Assembly (NCBI GenBank): GCA_025766275.1
Contig: JAFKAC010000030.1
Coordinates: forward strand, 186,001 to 250,000
Direction: 5' to 3'
DNA from: Lactarius indigo
Lineage: Eukaryota; Basidiomycota; Agaricomycetes; Russulales; Russulaceae
Length of the DNA stretch: 64,000 nucleotides
Shown here: positions 20,978-31,947 of the stretch, in pieces
How the letters are laid out: each line of letters begins with the position of its first letter
Numbering within the stretch: the stretch's first letter is position 1
Notes under the pieces: model-generated
What the model saw: only the letters and a program-made list of their open reading frames with translations
Databases searched by the model: none
What the model was told of the DNA's origin: nothing
Made by a program: the position numbers and the translations under genes

Positions 20978-23900
20978 ATGTCATCTCAATTAACTACTCT
21001 TGTCTCCGTCTTTGATGGCTCAAATTGGACCCTTTGGTCCAATGCCATGCAAGCCTTCTTCATGTCCCAAGGCCTCTGGGGTTATGTCGATGGTTCTATC
21101 CCTCTTGACACCACTGCCACCGCTGAAATTCAAGCTGCTTGGCGTCGCAGTGATGAAATGGCAAGGGGTAATCTTACCCTTCGCCTTTCTCCTGCCATCC
21201 AGCAAGCTGTCACCGGTACCTCTGCCAAATTGCTCTGGGATGCTGTACAAGATCGCTATGGAGCGGTCTCTTTGCCACGCATTTACAAGGATTTTAAAGA
21301 AGCAGTTTCTATTCGCTTCAATCCTAACCAAAACCCAGTAGCAACTTTCGAGAAAATGGCTGCCGCCTTCTCTCGACTTGGTGCTGTTACTATTGGCACT
21401 GCTCCTAATCAAACAACGCTTGCGATATCTCCTCCCCTTCAGGCTTTGATAGCCATGTCCGCGCTTCCTCAGAAATGGGAAAACCTTATCCCCATTATCT
21501 GTAGCGGTGTTGCAACTGCTGATCTCAAACTTGCTTCAGTTTCTGGCATAGTTATTGGCCAGTTTGAAACTGAAACTAATCGCGGACAGCATAAGGGAGC
21601 CCATAACGCGCAGAAACTCTCTGCCGTTAAACGCAAGCGCGATAACCCTCGCTTTTCGAAGCAGGGTGGTCAGCAGCAGCAGCCTTCCTCTTCTAATGCC
21701 CCCGGCCCATCCTCCCAGCAGCAGCCTAATCGGCAGCGCGGAGGACGAGGCTCTGGACGTGGCAAAGGAAAAGGCAAAGGCAAAGCGCGTGGCGGCGCTC
21801 CCCAGCATTCCCACATAGCCTCTGTAGCCGCATTATCTCCGCCCACTTCTCATAAGGTGATCCATATTGGGTCATCTGGCGTCTCTACTCGCACAGAAGT
21901 CGAATCCTCTTCGCCTCAGAGGACCCCTGGCTTCTTTCCCTCCGTTAATACCGCAATGACGCTCACAGAGCGGATGAATGTACCAGCTACAGTTCAGACC
22001 GCGAAGACGCTTGAGCAGCGTTTTGCCGATGTGGACGCCCAGATGCGCCCTCGGATCGAAAAATTTATTGACGAAGAGTATGACTCCGATTTCGACATTG
22101 ACATGACGCAAGCACCCCCTGCTGGCGCTCGACCCATTGTCGACATCGAGAGTCTAGACGACTCTGAGATTGCCGCCTATTGTAGTGAGTCTTCAAACGC
22201 TCTACAATTAGACTTGAGTGATCTAACTATATCGGATGTTGACTCGGATAAAGAAAACCGAGCTCCGACACCGGAATATGTTGATCCGGAGGCAATTGAG
22301 GCTGAAGAGATAACAAAAATGTGGGAACAACCTTCATTTACTGGCGCTGGTTCTATTCCAAGAATTTCTTCTGTGGAGCTAATTCTTGCCGCATGGACTA
22401 GGAATCAGCAATATTTATATGACCATGGGCTTCCTACGCACCCTGACTTCGGTACTTTGATATCCCCGTCAGGATCGCGTTCGATAACCCCCGAACATTT
22501 TCTAACCGGTCCAGATGAGGTCCTGGATTGGGGTTCCGATGAAGAAGAGTACGTTACTCCTTCATTTTGCCTATTACGTGCTGATCACGTTACAGAATTA
22601 GTCCAGCCCCCAAAAAATCTAAGGGGTGGCAGATCTAACTGTAACGTACTCGGGTCGCATGTAAAGAAGTTGCCTGAAATGTACAATAATACTAGTGCTC
22701 TTCTCGACTTTCTTGAGTGTGAACACAATGAGTACTTCAGTCAATGTGCAGAATGTTTGAAGCGTACTAAAAATATGTGGCTTCTTGACTCAGGAGCCTC
22801 AGCGCACTTTACCAATAGTCTTAGTGATTTTATTGAGTATAAGTCGCTAGCCAAGTCTGACAGAATACCTGTCAAAACCGCGGCTCACATGATATATGTT
22901 GAAGGAGTTGGTACTGTCTTGCTAGAACATTATATCGCAGACAAACTTGTAACTACACGAGTTTATCCAGTCTTTCACATACCTTCTATGAGCACACGGT
23001 TACTATCAATGGGAGTATTTCTACAGCAAGGATTGCGCGTTTTGGGGAATTCGCAGCATATAGACTTGCTAAGAAAAAATAAAACAATTGTCCAATGTAA
23101 ACCCCTTATTCACGGACAATCGCTATTTTGGCTAGATGCCTCAATATCTAATCTAACTGAGTTAGATTACGCCAATATATCTGCATTGCAAAATGTGGAT
23201 TATGACCTTATGCATCGTCGCCTCGGACACCCATCTAAAGAGGTTCTAAGACGATCTAAGGAAAACACTAAGGGTTTCCCTGAAGGGGTTATAATTCCCA
23301 CCTCTGATAAACTATGCCCAGGATGTGCGCAAGGTAAAATGCCTGCAGCATCTCATCCTCCTTCCGAGACTAGGGCTAAAGCCTCTTTTAGTCGGATTCA
23401 TTCTGATCTAAAAAGCTTCCCTATACCGTCATATCACAAGTACAAGTATTTTATCGTCTTTTTCGACGATTATACCTCTTTTGCTTGGATCACTCTCTTA
23501 CGGGATAAAGCCTCCGCTATTACTGCTTTAAAGCAGTGGCTTGCGCTGATTAAAAATCAATTTGACGCAACCATAAAAGAGTGGATGTCTGATGCTGGCG
23601 GTGAATATAAATCGGATGCTTTTCTGAAGCAGCTAAAGGATGCCGGCATTACAGTGCTACAGTCCGCGCCACATACCCCACAGCAGAATGGCCGCGCTGA
23701 GCGCTTTATGCGTACAGTCATGGACAAAGCTCAGGCCATGCGCCTTGATGCTTGTTTACCTCAGAGTTGGTGGGAATTTGCAGTTTTACATGCTACACAT
23801 TGTTATAATAGAACTCCAATTAGTCGCCTCCAATGGCAGACCCCTTATGGACTATTATACAATGAGAAACCTGACATTGCTCATCTTCGAGTCTTTGGAT

Positions 23901-26221
23901 CGGGTGCTTATGTCCATATCCCTGAAGCTCGCCGGGTGAATAAACTTTCCCCTGAAAGCGAACTTATGATCTACCTTGGTAGGGGATCTGGAATGAAGGC
24001 TGATGTCTTCATGCGCACTCCTAATACCTTATTTTACTCGGACAAAGCCCTCTTTGATGAAGCATTGTTTCCTAAATGTCCATCGGACAGTGTTAGGAGT
24101 AAACCCAAAGGTGTTACTCAGTTAGATGATACAGCTTCAGATGATGAGCTGTTAAATGACCATACCACTCCTGGTGTTGATGACGACCCTCCACCTGAGC
24201 CTCCTAAAGTGAGGAGCGCTCCACAAGCCCCTGTGGCACCTCCTCCTAGTACGTCTACTGGAGGAAGTGGATCGCAGCTACCTCCGCCTTTACCACCGCA
24301 ACCCGTACCAGGTCCTAGTCAGCCTAGGAGGTCGGCGCGTACAAGGAAACAAACTTCTCGTCCGGATAATGTCTATGGAGATAGGCCTCCTACTACGATT
24401 ATTCGTGACATTGAGCGGACTCGCACATGGCGACAGTTGACTGGTGACCAGCCGAGTAGCTCTCGGTTGCGTTCACGTCAAGATCAGACGGTACCAGGAG
24501 ATTTTCCTGAGCAACCCGAGTCTGGTCCTCCTCGTGCTTCGGGTGATAATCCGCACCTTTCGGATGATGAAGTAGAGCAGCAATTGCTCACCCGCCTTGC
24601 TCAGGAAGGGGGAGTCAAATTTCTAGATCTTCTGCTAGCCAAAGCAGTTTCACCAACAGATCTAGACGCACCTGATACCTCTAATATTCGAGAATGGACT
24701 TATCGAGACATTCTAAAGATGCCAAGCGACTCTCAGGAGGAGTGGCGTAATGCGTGCAAAGAGGAACTAGCTTCCCTTCGCAATCGCAAAGTCTATGAAC
24801 TTGTTAACCCGCCGAAAGGCAGAAAGGTTATCAAGAATCGATGGGTATTTGACTTAAAGTCAGATGGCCGAAAGAAAGCCAGGCTGGTTGCCAAAGGTTT
24901 TTCTCAGGTTGAAGGCATTGATTATGACGAAATATTCTCGCCTGTGGTACGGTTTGAGACTGTCCGGATGATGCTTGCGCTTGCAGCGCTTAAAGATTGG
25001 CACATCTCTGGACTAGATGTCAAAACAGCATTCCTGTATGGGGACCTCGATGAGGAACTCTACATGGAACAACCTGAAGGGTTTAAAATCCCTGGTCAAC
25101 AAAACAAAGTGATGCGCCTTAGAAAAGCCATTTATGGACTTAAGCAAGCTGCTCTCGCTTGGTGGAGAGCGCTAGATAAGTCTATGGGTACTCTAAGCTG
25201 CACACGTCTACAATCAGACTCAGGTCTTTTTGTAAATGAGGAAAAGACAATTGTCGTAATTGTCTATGTTGATGATGTCCTCTTCCTCGGAAAAAATAAA
25301 AAACATATTGATTCCCTGAAGCAGCGCTTCATGAAGATCTGGGAATGCAGAGATCTTGGAGATACCAAGGAGTTTCTTCGAATGTGCATACTACGATCTA
25401 AGGGTAGAATCCTCATTGATCAACAGGACTACCTTCAGAAAGTACTACAGCGCTTCAAACTGATTAACGCCAAATCAGTACCAACTCCATTACCGGAAGG
25501 GTATCATCCTACTCCTAATAAGGAATCTGCATCTCCAGAACTTCGTGCTTCATACCAACAAGTAATAGGTTCACTCCTATACATAATGATTGGAACGCGA
25601 CCAGATATTGCTTATGCTGTTACCAAAATGGCACAGTTCGCTGCCAACCCATCTGAGGACCACTTAAAGCGTGCACTTTATATATGCCGCTATTTACTTG
25701 GTACCTCTAATTATACTTTAGCCTATGACGGTAAAAGCGATGGTGGTATAATAGCATACGCGGATTCTGATTGGGCCTCAGATCCAGTCACTAGAAAGTC
25801 CACTACGGGCTATCTAGTAAAAATGGCAAATGGAATATTCTGCTGGAATTCGAGAGCACAAAAATCAATTGCGCTTTCATCCACTGAAGCAGAATATATG
25901 TCGCTGTGTGATACAAGCCGACAATTGGTCTGGATACGTTCGCTCTTTCTTGAGCTAGGAATAAATCTAGAACCAATTCCATTATGCGGAGATAATCAAG
26001 GCTCCATATTTCTATCTTCTAATCCGGTTCAAGAAAAACGGATTAAACATATCGATTTGCGTCACCACTACATACGTGAAGTAATTCGAGATAAGAAGAT
26101 AGAACTATTCTTTATAGAAGGAGCTGAGAACCCCGCGGATCTTTTTACTAAGAATCTGGGTCGCATAAAGTTCCTAAAATTCAGGGAACAGCTTGGGCTG
26201 GAGTTTCACTCGCCCACGTGA
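20978..26221 (+). CDS. C2 Copia gag-pol polyprotein (1747 aa)
   Basis: The ATG at 20978 starts a complete polyprotein. Gag (about 1-230) begins with FDGSNWTLWSNAM. There is no CCHC knuckle; residues 230-285 are Gln-rich, then Gly/Arg/Lys-rich (RGGRGSGRGKGKGKGK). An acidic linker of about 300 residues follows, with no recognised domain. Protease: LLDSGA, Asp604. Integrase: His746, LCPGC, catalytic Asp810, Asp872 and Glu908, then FGSGAYVHIP. A Pro/Ser-rich linker precedes reverse transcriptase (NRWVFDLKSDG..ARLVAKGF; YVDD at 1430-1433) and RNase H (AYADSDWASD, SSTEAEYMSL). All catalytic residues are present. The length is larger than most fungal Copia polyproteins because of the acidic insert. 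Confidence 0.97.
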   Translation: MSSQLTTLVSVFDGSNWTLWSNAMQAFFMSQGLWGYVDGSIPLDTTATAEIQAAWRRSDEMARGNLTLRLSPAIQQAVTGTSAKLLWDAVQDRYGAVSLPRIYKDFKEAVSIRFNPNQNPVATFEKMAAAFSRLGAVTIGTAPNQTTLAISPPLQALIAMSALPQKWENLIPIICSGVATADLKLASVSGIVIGQFETETNRGQHKGAHNAQKLSAVKRKRDNPRFSKQGGQQQQPSSSNAPGPSSQQQPNRQRGGRGSGRGKGKGKGKARGGAPQHSHIASVAALSPPTSHKVIHIGSSGVSTRTEVESSSPQRTPGFFPSVNTAMTLTERMNVPATVQTAKTLEQRFADVDAQMRPRIEKFIDEEYDSDFDIDMTQAPPAGARPIVDIESLDDSEIAAYCSESSNALQLDLSDLTISDVDSDKENRAPTPEYVDPEAIEAEEITKMWEQPSFTGAGSIPRISSVELILAAWTRNQQYLYDHGLPTHPDFGTLISPSGSRSITPEHFLTGPDEVLDWGSDEEEYVTPSFCLLRADHVTELVQPPKNLRGGRSNCNVLGSHVKKLPEMYNNTSALLDFLECEHNEYFSQCAECLKRTKNMWLLDSGASAHFTNSLSDFIEYKSLAKSDRIPVKTAAHMIYVEGVGTVLLEHYIADKLVTTRVYPVFHIPSMSTRLLSMGVFLQQGLRVLGNSQHIDLLRKNKTIVQCKPLIHGQSLFWLDASISNLTELDYANISALQNVDYDLMHRRLGHPSKEVLRRSKENTKGFPEGVIIPTSDKLCPGCAQGKMPAASHPPSETRAKASFSRIHSDLKSFPIPSYHKYKYFIVFFDDYTSFAWITLLRDKASAITALKQWLALIKNQFDATIKEWMSDAGGEYKSDAFLKQLKDAGITVLQSAPHTPQQNGRAERFMRTVMDKAQAMRLDACLPQSWWEFAVLHATHCYNRTPISRLQWQTPYGLLYNEKPDIAHLRVFGSGAYVHIPEARRVNKLSPESELMIYLGRGSGMKADVFMRTPNTLFYSDKALFDEALFPKCPSDSVRSKPKGVTQLDDTASDDELLNDHTTPGVDDDPPPEPPKVRSAPQAPVAPPPSTSTGGSGSQLPPPLPPQPVPGPSQPRRSARTRKQTSRPDNVYGDRPPTTIIRDIERTRTWRQLTGDQPSSSRLRSRQDQTVPGDFPEQPESGPPRASGDNPHLSDDEVEQQLLTRLAQEGGVKFLDLLLAKAVSPTDLDAPDTSNIREWTYRDILKMPSDSQEEWRNACKEELASLRNRKVYELVNPPKGRKVIKNRWVFDLKSDGRKKARLVAKGFSQVEGIDYDEIFSPVVRFETVRMMLALAALKDWHISGLDVKTAFLYGDLDEELYMEQPEGFKIPGQQNKVMRLRKAIYGLKQAALAWWRALDKSMGTLSCTRLQSDSGLFVNEEKTIVVIVYVDDVLFLGKNKKHIDSLKQRFMKIWECRDLGDTKEFLRMCILRSKGRILIDQQDYLQKVLQRFKLINAKSVPTPLPEGYHPTPNKESASPELRASYQQVIGSLLYIMIGTRPDIAYAVTKMAQFAANPSEDHLKRALYICRYLLGTSNYTLAYDGKSDGGIIAYADSDWASDPVTRKSTTGYLVKMANGIFCWNSRAQKSIALSSTEAEYMSLCDTSRQLVWIRSLFLELGINLEPIPLCGDNQGSIFLSSNPVQEKRIKHIDLRHHYIREVIRDKKIELFFIEGAENPADLFTKNLGRIKFLKFREQLGLEFHSPT

Positions 26222-26783
26222 GCTTGAGCAGCTCAACGCTATGGTTGGAGGTAGAATAAGAAGGGTTTTTCGTAGCTTCTCCGTGTACATCGTTTCTTCT
26301 TTCCCAGTAAAAGGGAATACATAAGAAATGAGTCACGAACGACTTGTTCTTCTCAAAAACTGTGCAAGCTTATTGAGTCTGATGACCCTAAGCCTTTATG
26401 ATTTCTGAGAAGACTGTCCCGCGAGAGTTGTTCTCTCACAAATCATAAAAGTTTATTGAGTCATCCGACTCTAAGCCTTCTATGGTTTTGTGTCAAACAA
26501 CCCTGGTATTCTTACCAGCAGGAAGCTCATACATCCTGTTCTATCACCAGCATAGTATAACTGCTCACTAAACCGAGGATCGACGACCATTGTTGGGGTT
26601 AAGCGTCCCTTTGATTTTATCAAGGGATGTTGCTATAATCCCGCACCCAATCCCCTATACATCCCTCTGACATTTGAGGATCGAAGCATCCTTCGATGTT
26701 TATTACCGATCCTTCTATACAATGTCTTTAATGTAAGGTCATTGCTTAGATGCGCTTTACTAGCTGCACTAAGCAAGGGGGAG

Positions 26784-27180
26784 TGTTGAAACGTAATAAG
26801 TACGTAAGGACCTTATCTATAGCAGTTACGACATTACTGTACTATATTTACCATATTAGGCAGTCACGATACGTACAATAGCGGGCGTATCATGTCCCGT
26901 GATGAGGAGAAGTCCTATGACTATCTCAGAAGGGCAAAACACATTAGGCGTGTGTAAAAACGCGATATTGTGGACGCCTTTACTCATCACTTAACCGCAA
27001 ATGGACATGGTGGGGCCATAGAGCATAAATACCCTCCTATGTGGGGAGAGAGGCGAATACAGAACATCACCCACTTTACTTGTGCACATTCTCCTCTCAT
27101 TAGTCTCTCAACCTACTCAAAGGTGAGAACGTCCTTCCTGCGTGCTGCGCTTTGGCCTATAAGGCTTTTGCTGCGCAACA
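26784..27180 (+). repeat. C2 3' LTR
   Basis: 397 bp, same length and sequence as 20205-20601, preceded by the purine tract at 26774-26783. Confidence 0.97.
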
Positions 27181-27807
27181 CCTGGCACACAGAGCAGTGA
27201 GGAACTGATGTGGACCAGGAGTGTACAAGCCTACTACTTATACTATACAGGGGAGTGACACTACTACAAGGGAAGTAACATAGAGTCACACAATACAAGA
27301 GATGTTGTTCTACATGTGGGACAAAGGAGTGTGCTAATGGAGAACAAGGAGCGCATAACAAAGAGAGTTCAGACTAAGATGATATCATAGTGACATCATA
27401 ATAAAGATAGCGCTAGAAAGAGAACAAAGGAAGGAGTACAATGAAGAGTCCGGAGTAGTCCATATGATGTCATTGTACAGTGATGTCATAGAAGTCCTAG
27501 ATTGTACAGATCAAATCAAATCTAATCTAAAGCGGTCCTAATTAATCTACAGCAGTCCATATCTGTAAGTCTGGTCCATTAGAGCTGCTAAGTGTGCAAG
27601 GGTCACTTATCAACAGAAGCCAAAGCTAAGGGAATACAGAGTATACTAAGGGTTTATATAGCTAATGTCCAGTGATGCCAGTGAAGTAGTGCCAGCAAAA
27701 CAATGCCAGTGGAACAATGCCAGTAGGAGATGCCAGCAAGGCAACGCCAGCGAAGTGAGGAAGTAAGGGGAATCAGAGGGAAAAATAGGGGTGTTCATGA
27801 CATGCTG

Positions 27808-29445
27808 TTCAGATGTGCACCCAACCACTCGGGCTTGCAGCAGTGGGGCACACACATGTGGGTGCATGACCCCATGGGCACCAAGTTTGATGCATGCGCA
27901 CGTGAGGGCCATTGGCTCAGCTTCGAAACTGAGTCACACGCGCATCGTGTGTATTTCCTGGCCACACAGGGCATTATGATGGAGCACAACATGCACTTTA
28001 GCACGGCATAGCAGCTTGAGGGGGAGGGAATATTGATCCCAGGTATGGAGGGTGAGCAGCATGCCACGCCGTTGACCCCCTCAACTTCTTCCATCCCTTC
28101 CTCTCAACCTTCACTACCACCCATCAAGACCCTCGCACAGCATGCGCCAAGCCCATTATCACCCCTATCACCCCTCACACCACTATCCAAGACCTCAACA
28201 TCCGAGAGTGCAGAAGGCGACAGCGAGACCGACCCATGGAGAATGCCATGGCCAACTAGGACTCGACAGCCCTCACGCATGCTATGCCACCTACTTGAGG
28301 GTGTAGGCATGTTGTCAATGTGCTGCTCAGACCCCATCATCCCTGCCGGACTTCAGCTCCTGGGTGGATTCAATGGAGACACCAATGAGACAGGGGGAGT
28401 GTGGGCAGTTGACACAGCTCTCGACGCACTCGAGGACTCAGGCTGGCTCAAGCATGTCCTCACCACTGAGACCGCAGAGGTGGAGGCCCTAGAGCCAAGA
28501 ACACTGGCCGAGGCAAAGCGTCGCCCAGACTGGCTTCTCTGGGAAAAGGCCATTAACGAGGAGCTCGCCACGCTCAACACCGCCAGCACCTGGCACCTGG
28601 AGGAGCCCCCACCTGGAGCCAATGTCATCAGCTCAAAGTGGGTCTTCAAGGTGAAGAAGGATGCCACGGGGAACATTGCCCACTACAAAGCCCAGCTTGT
28701 CGCCCAAGGATTTTCACAAATCAATGGTGTGGACTATGATGACACATTTGTGCCAGTTGCGAAGCTTGCGTCCTCACGTGTGATCATCGCAATGGCCAAC
28801 CGCCTCACCCTCATCCTGCACCAAGTTGACATCAAGGGTGCATACCTCAATGGCGTACTATGCAACAACAAGGTGCTGTATATGCGACAACCGCCTGGGT
28901 ACGCGGCACTGGCCTCAGGGACACAAGTCCTGTGACTGCAGAAGGCCTTGTACAGCTTGAAGCAGGCCGGGCACCACTGGTACCAGACTTTCACCCACAT
29001 CCTCACCACCCTCAGCTTCACCCAATGCTCTGTTGACCAGGCCGTCTACCACAAAGCCAACATGAAGATGTGCAAGGCCATAGTCATCACCGTGCACATC
29101 AACAACTGCACCATCGTCACGAGCGGTCAACCCCTCGTTGAGGACTTCAAACACAGCCTCACTGAGCACATTGAAGTCACTGACTTGGGCGAGCTTCACT
29201 GGATGCTTGGCATCAAGGTGAAGTGCGACCATGCGGCCAGCACCATCCACCTCTCCCAGCGTGTGTACATCGACGCCATTCTCAACCGTTTCCACCTCAC
29301 CGACCTCAAGCCCCTCTCTATGCCAATGGACCCCTGCGAATGCAGTGGAATTCGTGGTCATGCACAATGTCCCCTATCGTGAGGCCGTCGGTGCCCTCAA
29401 CTGGGCTGCACTCGCCACACACCCCAACATCTCATTTGCCATGTC
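27808..29445 (+). pseudogene. C1 Copia pol part 2: integrase end and reverse transcriptase
   Basis: Continues C1 after the nested LTRs: the integrase tail (GLQQWGTHMWVHDP), a Pro/Ser linker and reverse transcriptase (SKWVFKVKKDATGN, AQLVAQGFSQINGVDYDDTF, VDIKGAYLNGVL). Stops: TAG 28009 and TGA 28933 (the latter before LQKALYSLKQAG, likely an Arg CGA). The catalytic YVDD reads HINN (29095-29106), so the enzyme is dead. A frameshift near 29340 precedes YREAVGALNW and HPNISFAM. A further LTR interrupts at 29446, and a short RNase H stub (STVAHFSTNPG) continues at 31319. Confidence 0.87.
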
Positions 29446-29703
29446 TGTGGGGAACTCACTGTCACTCGACAGCGAGGGATAAGGTTGGAGATGATGGCAG
29501 GCGAGATGAAGATGGAGAGAATGTCGGAGGGGGCGAAGAGGAGGCGTCTTGGCTCAAAGGAAGTAGTGGCGCACAAAGAGTGGGGCACTCAAAGGAGCTT
29601 TGAGGCAAGGGGGAAGATGTCATAAGTGGACAGTCTGAGGGACTGTCCGATAGATTGCACTAGCTTATATACTACAGGGGGTGGTCCATGTGTAGGCTTA
29701 GGG

Positions 29704-30277
29704 TGTAACGCCACTACCGGGGCGTTGCATACGACCTGTACTAAGTCAGTCAAACGTCGGTAGCGCAAGCTCTGAGACTTGGCTTCAGCAAGATGATGCA
29801 CAAGGATCACAAGGACAGTGGTCACTTGGATCGTAGAGGAAGGCCAAGACTCAGAGGTCTGGCAAAGGCAAGGGGACTCGTGAGACGATGAAGGCGCAAA
29901 GGCGTTCAAGTGTAGTATTACACAAGAAGTCTAGTCTACCGTACAAGCTAGGTAGGGCTAGGTTTAAATAGGTGGTGGCTAGTAAAGTGACTACAAACAG
30001 ATGGTGCCATCGCCAGTCTGGGAACAATGGATGGGACATAAGAGGAACAAAGGGACACCGTACTAAGAACAAAGGGCAGATCACGCAGGACCGCGCGTGA
30101 TCGGGAACACCACGGACACTAGCACATGTTGAACTTTATCAGAAGGGGGTCGCGATGAGTAGGGCATGTGATAGGAACTGGGTAATCGTAAAGTCCGCGT
30201 AATCGTACAGGGCTCGTATAGTAGTAGGAAGGGAACAGTGATGTAAGAAAGAACGAGTCCGGAACAAAATCGTAACA
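29704..30277 (-). repeat. Solo LTR, family A (minus)
   Basis: 574 bp, TGTAACG to CGTAACA on the plus strand, with a perfect TSD TAGGG (29699-29703 and 30278-30282). It nearly matches the other 574-bp solo copy at 60038-60611. Confidence 0.95.
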
Positions 30278-30422
30278 TAGGGCAGGCTTAGGGCCTGTCC
30301 TTGAGTGCTGCACAATACTGCAGATTGGAACATTCCAGAGACAAGTTATTAATACTGTCCAATCAGAATAAAGGATAAGCATGGTACAACTGTGCCACAG
30401 TCGATGGCGCCATATTGCGCCA

Positions 30423-31047
30423 TGTTGATAAAGTGACCCTTGCGCACTTAGTGGCTCATATGGACCGGACTTGCAGCATGGACTGCTTTAGATTAGATAT
30501 ACAGGACTTGTAGATTAGATATTATTTGATCTGTACAATCTGGACTTATCATTGCATCATACATGACATCACTGTACTTCTATGACATCATACATCCGGA
30601 CTCTGCGTTGTACATCGCCTTTGTACTTTCCTTTGTTCCGTACTTAGCATTATCCTTATTATGATGTCACTATGATATCATTTCCTTCTGGACTCTCCTT
30701 ATCCTTTCTTCCCTTGTTCTTAGAACGTCCACTCCTTTGTCCGTTTGTAGAACAATACTTCCTTGTACTGCGTGACTTAGTGTTACATCCCTTGTACAGT
30801 GTCACTACCAGAAAGTGTATAAGTAGAGTACCATGTACGCTCCTGGTCCACATCAGTTCTCACTGCTTGTGTGCCAGGTAAGCCTCTTCTCTCTAATGTA
30901 ACAACATCAGTTCTCACTGCTTGTGTGCCAGACACTTCTTGCTTCCACTGCTTGACTTCCTGTTTGCTGCTTCCAGCCACTCCTCATATCTCACCACAGA
31001 ACACTTTGTCCCTCTGTGAGTATGTCCTCCATGTGTGCTGTTCAACA
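30423..31047 (+). repeat. Solo LTR, family F (plus)
   Basis: 625 bp, TGTTGATAAAG to GTTCAACA, with a perfect TSD CGCCA (30418-30422 and 31048-31052). It carries the GTAAG..CAG tandem duplication (30878-30931). Confidence 0.95.
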
Positions 31048-31313
31048 CGCCATAGTGGCATGATTCCACAGTGACTGCGGAACTCATGATTAGGACACGT
31101 GGTCTTGTGACTTGGTTGATTATCTTTGTTGATTGATACACGTGCATGTACACATGTGACTTGGAAGGACAGAGTAATCACGTGACCGTCGGAGAGCGAA
31201 ATTCAAACTCCGATTTCGGATTTCCCCTTTAGGAAATAGATGACATAAGCCTGGGTTGGTCCAGACTGGTCCTAAGTGCCTTGAGTCATGACTGGGTTTA
31301 TAGGTTCATGACA

Positions 31314-31349
31314 GTGTCCACCGTGGCACACTTCTCGACAAACCCAGGG
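31314..31349 (+). pseudogene. C1 pol stub, cut by element E
   Basis: About ten codons at the start of Copia RNase H (STVAHFSTNPG), between the D-like LTR and the border of element E. The 5 bp before E are CAGGG. The rest of C1 should lie beyond the right edge of the window. Confidence 0.7.
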
Positions 31350-31913
31350 TGTAATGCCACTACAGGGGTGTTAGGTACAACCTGTACCAAGTCAGTCAAT
31401 CGATCAGTAGTCTAAGCTCAAAGGCTCAACTTCAGAGAGAATGGTGCACAAGGATCACAAGGACACAAGTCACTTGGATCGTAGAGGAAGGCTAAGATGC
31501 GAAGGTCTAGCAAAAGCAAGAGTCACGAGACAACAGGGTGTTTCGAGTGTAGTATTACACAAGAAGTCTGGTCTACCATACAAGCTAGGTAGTGCTAGGC
31601 TTAAATACGCGTCTGTCTGTATAGTACAGATAAGCCAATAACACCATCGCCCATTCTGGAACAAAGGGGAGTCATAGAGAGAACAAAGGATAGTCATAAT
31701 GGGGACAAAGGTGAATCATGCGGGGTTGCACATGAGTGGGAAGTGAACGGAAACTAACACATGTTGAGCTTTATCGAAAGATAACATTGATAAGCAAAGC
31801 ACGTGATAGGAACCGGGTAATCGTAAAGTCCACATAGTCATACAGGGCTTGTAAGGTAACAGGAATGGAAGGGATATGGTAAGGAAAGAACGAGTCCAAA
31901 GAAAATCATAACA
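31350..31913 (-). repeat. 3' LTR of element E
   Basis: 564 bp, TGTAATG to CATAACA on the plus strand, related to the A-type LTRs. It is followed on the element side by a C-rich tract that is the purine tract of the minus strand. Confidence 0.92.
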
Positions 31914-31947
31914 TTACCCCCTGCCTTGGCCTGAAGACGCCTCGGCT

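Larger units (their letters stand above)
20205..27180 (+). mobile_element. C2, complete intact Ty1/Copia element
   Basis: A 6976-bp element with two 397-bp LTRs that I read as identical, a perfect TSD CCTGG (20200-20204 and 27181-27185), a primer-binding site, one uninterrupted 1747-codon gag-pol ORF and a polypurine tract (CAAGGGGGAG, 26774-26783). The 376-nt leader (20602-20977) and the 562-nt 3' region (26222-26783) have no other gene. It is the most recent large insertion in the window and possibly still competent. Confidence 0.97.
20031..27615 (-). repeat. Solo LTR, family F (minus), split by C2
   Basis: Pieces 20031-20204 and 27186-27615 join to one F-type LTR: ends TGATGAACAG and TTATCAACA on the plus strand, perfect TSD GAAGC (20026-20030 and 27616-27620). 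It carries the tandem CATCAGTTCTCACTGC duplication. C2 landed between the two copies of the repeated segment. Confidence 0.92.
19824..27802 (+). repeat. D-like solo LTR in C1, itself split by nested insertions
   Basis: The left part (19824-20030) begins TGTCACGCC and aligns loosely with the family D start. The right part (27616-27802) has a GCCAAAGCTAAGG block, a TATATAG promoter-like block and the TTCATGACA end of family D. The TSD is CGCTG on the left (19819-19823) and TGCTG on the right (27803-27807), one C-to-T at a CpG. Excising it restores the C1 frame across FQALFRCAPNHSG. An F-type LTR with C2 inside sits in the middle. Confidence 0.8.
29446..31313 (+). repeat. D-like solo LTR in C1, holding two nested solo LTRs
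   Basis: Joining 29446-29703, 30278-30422 and 31048-31313 gives an LTR from TGTGGGGAAC to TTCATGACA, with a TATATAC block near 29668. The flanks are ATGTC (left, 29441-29445) and GTGTC (right, 31314-31318), a TSD with one change. Excision restores the C1 reading FAMSTVAHFSTNPG, the expected Copia RNase H start, which supports the borders. Confidence 0.7.

Noticed and set aside
29223..29603. Frame of 126 codons overlapping the end of C1 pol
   Set aside because: It is an alternative frame over the Copia reverse transcriptase and continues into the D-like LTR. The true C1 frame is recognisable by its motifs.
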